A program made the position numbers and the translations under genes. A stretch of 21,516 bases of DNA from Podochytrium sp. JEL0797 (lineage: Eukaryota; Chytridiomycota; Chytridiomycetes; Chytridiales; Chytriomycetaceae), in the NCBI GenBank assembly GCA_027596195.1, contig JADGJG010000390.1, positions 1 to 21,516 of the forward strand. The letters are read 5' to 3'. Positions 19,186-21,516 of the stretch are shown here, in pieces. The notes beneath the pieces were generated by a model, which ran no database searches, had not been told where the DNA came from, and saw only the letters and a program-made list of their open reading frames with translations. Numbering within the stretch: the first letter of the stretch is position 1; each line of letters begins with the position of its first letter.

Positions 19186-20087
19186 ATGCCCAGCGAAATG
19201 GAACCCGCACCAACGTGCCTCACTTTTGTTGATTTCGAAGCCAAAGTGCATGTCTCCTTCACTGGTGCTTAACTTTCTTCAAAGAAACACTCGCTCACAC
19301 TCCCCCCTCAGGCGGCAAAGACTCGGTGCTCGCACTCACCCTCATCCAGCAAACACTCGCACACCTCCAAGTGCAGCGCCTCGTGACCTTCACGCCCATC
19401 ACAGACACGGCACATCCCGAGGCCTTCATCGCCGCCCAGGCAGAGGCCCTTGGCTTCCCCACCGAGCGCTTCTTGATCGGCAACACCCCTTCGTACCTCG
19501 AGTCGTACCGCAGCCACATGGCCGGATTTGTTGCCAACGACGGCGTGTCCCTGCTTGCCACGGGAGATATTGAGGATATTGGTCACGGATTCATGGCGAA
19601 AGCTGCCCATCCGACGGGATTGCGCATCTTCAGTCCGCTGTTTGGGCGCGATCGTGACGAACTCCTGCACCTGTTTAACGAGTACCGTCTGAGACCGCTC
19701 ATTACGCTGATTTCGTTGAATCATGTTCCCGAGGACGTGGCGCGACGACTCATTGGACGCTTCTTGGACGAGGAGACCATCGCTATCATGCGCAATCACA
19801 ACAAACGCGTCGAAAACGGTGAATTCGCACAGAACGACGCGAACGGGAAGCTCAATAAGCACCACTTGGGTATCGATTTGTGCGGAGAAAACGGGGAATA
19901 CCATACCATGTGCCTTGACGGCGCCACGTTTGCAAAACGCGTTTGTTTGGTCGATTTGAAGACGGGGGCAGAGGTGGATGGCTCCCAAGTGCCTCCCAAA
20001 GTGTTGGAGAGCGAATGGGGCAACTATTTGCATTTGGATTACACGGTGGGAGAGGGAATCGGCTTCGAGTTGAGAAATAAAGACTGA
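19186..20087 (+). CDS. DUF71/ATP_bind_4 family ATPase, copy 2 (2 exons, 284 aa)
   Basis: Exons are 19186-19264 and 19312-20087 with the same 47-nt intron. Against copy 1, I see four coding differences: ACC to ACG (silent) in exon 1, D180E, a silent GCG to GCT, and T255P. The PP-loop and CGENGEYHT motifs are unchanged, so both copies could be active. Only about 39 bp upstream of the ATG are shared with copy 1. Beyond that, copy 2 is preceded by the 69-aa small gene, so the two copies have different promoters. AATAAA overlaps the last codons, as in copy 1. Confidence 0.85.
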
Positions 20088-20435
20088 AACGTTTTTGCAT
20101 TGGAATAGAATCCCGTTCATTGCCCCCATGCCCTATTCATTACACGCCATGACAAAGAAATGGGGCCGGCGGACGCGTCTATGAATACGCACCACGCCAT
20201 CTTTCGGGCGCAATCATTCGGACGCTGGATGGGGCCGCACCTCCCTCGATTCTCCGGTTATCGTTCCACACAACGCGCCACCAACGCACGACTTTAGGAA
20301 TCAACTGGGCAGCCACTGCAAGATCAATGTCGAACTTTGCAAGCACAGGTTCGACTCCAAATCGGCGAAAAATGACATTAAAGCGAGGCCCCCACGCCGC
20401 CTCCCAAAGAAACTCCACAACAACTCCAATCTACA
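20088..20435 (+). promoter_or_regulatory. Spacer and upstream region of the 62-aa small gene, unit 2
   Basis: Almost the same as 17729-18077. The TATA-like box CATAAAA of unit 1 reads CATTAAA here (20376-20382), and several bases differ near 20410-20425. No shared upstream block is found. Confidence 0.5.
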
Positions 20436-20624
20436 ATGGCTCTCTCTCCTTCCGTCTTCGCCTCCATGGCCCCCAAGAACCACGTCTTTGCGCCGCTACC
20501 GCCAAAGGTTGCTCCAACGAACACCAAATACGGATTCAACATGCTACGAACAACCACTGTTGAGTCCACTGCATCCACATCTTCCAGGATCAGCATGCAG
20601 TCGATTCGATCCTTCTTTGAATAA
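20436..20624 (+). CDS. MALSPSV-family small protein, short form, unit 2 (62 aa)
   Basis: The protein is identical to the unit 1 copy at 18078-18266, ending SIRSFFE. The 3' flank keeps ATATAAATAAAACAAT near 20660-20676. The altered CATTAAA box upstream could change its expression. Function unknown. Confidence 0.78.
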   Translation: MALSPSVFASMAPKNHVFAPLPPKVAPTNTKYGFNMLRTTTVESTASTSSRISMQSIRSFFE

Positions 20625-21311
20625 TTTTCAGCGCGCACTCTCTCTTTTCTCTTCTTCATCATATAAATAAAACAATAACTATGCATAAACCATGTGACAA
20701 ACACTTCCCGATATCTTTACAAATCTCCTCCTGTCATCAAAGTCCGCTACTTCTCCTTCTCGCCCAAGCCCCAACAAAAATCGCGTCCTCGCGGCATGAC
20801 GCCCTGTTCGGTTCGCATTGAAATGATCTGCGTATTCGGTATGTCCACACCGTCCACGCCATATTTAAATATCTCTTTCCGATCAACTCTCAATTCAGCA
20901 TTGCTTCACGCGTATGGAATTGTCCCACAGTTCCCCACACGCGCCTGTATAGAATTCTTGCGGGTATCTGGAAACTTTGGCAAACGTACTCCCATTCGCC
21001 ATGCAATGTAGATGCAGACTCCCTTTGTCGCGAAACAACATCTCATAATCGACTATCTTTCAAGACAGAGAAAGCTACGCTGCTATTCCGATCAATCATG
21101 CCACCTAACATTTCCACACGCTTCCCCACACGCGCCAAAGGTGCCCCCCACCGTGCCCCTCGGGAAACTTGGCCACACAGAAGTGCATGTGTAATCGTGG
21201 ACGAATACTTTCAAGTTCAACACCGATCGGGTCGAAAACTTGATATAAAAAGGCCCAGGGGGAACCCGACAAAAATATCTATCCAAAACCAAAACAATCA
21301 ACCAATCTATA
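20625..21311 (+). promoter_or_regulatory. 3' flank of the short form and upstream module of the last small gene, unit 2
   Basis: The same blocks as 18267-18941: CATGACGCCCTGTTCGG near 20796, CTTTCCGATCA at 20875-20885, TATTCCGATCA at 21084-21094, CGGGAAACTTGGCCACAC near 21160, and TATAAAA at 21244-21250 followed by AGGCCCAGGG. Confidence 0.68.
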
Positions 21312-21516
21312 ATGGCTCTCTCTCCATCTGTCTACGCCTCCATGGTCCCCAAGAACCACATCTTTGTGCCACAGCCGCCCAAGGCCGCTCCCAACAACGC
21401 AACCGAGACCAAAGAATACGGACTCACAGTTCCACGAACATCCACTACTGAATCCACTGCCTCGACATCTTCCAAGATGAGCATGCAGTCGATTCGATCC
21501 TTCTTTGACAAGCTCA
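21312..21516 (+). CDS. MALSPSV-family small protein, unit 2 (68 codons, 3' end outside the window)
   Basis: Same protein as 18942-19151 except for methionine in SMQSIRSFFDKL, where unit 1 has SIQ. The window ends at GACAAGCTCA, so the tail is not visible. It could be the family KLKF ending or another junction giving KLI. TATAAAA lies at 21244-21250. Confidence 0.75.
   Translation, partial: MALSPSVYASMVPKNHIFVPQPPKAAPNNATETKEYGLTVPRTSTTESTASTSSKMSMQSIRSFFDKL

Larger units (their letters stand above)
19147..21516. repeat. Tandem duplication unit 2 (2370 bp to the window end)
   Basis: A direct repeat of 16788-19146. Net length is 11 bp greater: one base is lost near 20360 and 12 bp are gained near 20690 (CATGTGACAAAC). 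The window stops at GACAAGCTCA, the same ten bases that end unit 1, so its edge coincides with the unit boundary. Confidence 0.9.

Noticed and set aside
11790..21516. CRISPR-like or satellite array
   Set aside because: The repeats are 600-2400 bp gene units with eukaryotic promoters and polyadenylation signals. There are no short repeats with unique spacers.
16788..21516. Exact assembly duplication
   Set aside because: The two units differ by several substitutions, a 1-bp and a 12-bp indel. A collapsed or copied contig end would be identical. Joined haplotypes remain possible and are noted as a test.

Overview
The window is eukaryotic nuclear DNA from what is most likely a flagellated (zoosporic) early-diverging fungus. 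Protein-coding genes are split by short GT-AG introns (mostly 47-77 nt). There is a tRNA-Lys(CTT) end of yeast-like type, a fungal FMP25-like mitochondrial RCC1 protein, and a radial spoke protein 3 gene, which implies a motile 9+2 axoneme. The group is inferred from gene content only; no database search was run.

Layout. (1) 1-2260: a tRNA-Lys 3' end, then a transposon graveyard with a decayed hAT transposase, a Ty1/copia pol fragment and a relic of the small gene family that fills the right half of the window. (2) 2459-6939: a divergent pair only 26 bp apart, an F-box/LRR protein (-, 4 exons, 467 aa) and an FMP25-like RCC1 protein (+, 3 exons, 574 aa). Three of their introns are large, GC-rich and share sequence, like introner elements. 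(3) 7112-11109: a second divergent pair, RSPH3 (-, 5 exons, 370 aa) and a MARK/Par-1/Kin1-type kinase with UBA and KA1 domains (+, 5 exons, 688 aa). All these exon models were built by hand; reading phase agrees at every junction and each coding sum is divisible by 3.

(4) 11219-21516: an array of an unrecognised 62-70 aa protein family starting MALSPSV. Six copies lie on the minus strand (two damaged), then comes a degenerate seventh. Beyond it is a tandemly duplicated 2.36 kb unit holding a DUF71/ATP_bind_4 (diphthine-ammonia-ligase-like) gene and two plus-strand small genes. Most copies share a TATA box, several upstream blocks including TGATCGGAATG, and an AATAAA-bearing 3' flank. An orphan copy of the upstream region abuts the kinase gene. 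The window stops exactly at the unit boundary, which suggests the array continues.

The most novel part is this small-protein array: conserved ends, a hypervariable centre and a reused promoter cassette. Its function cannot be told from the sequence.
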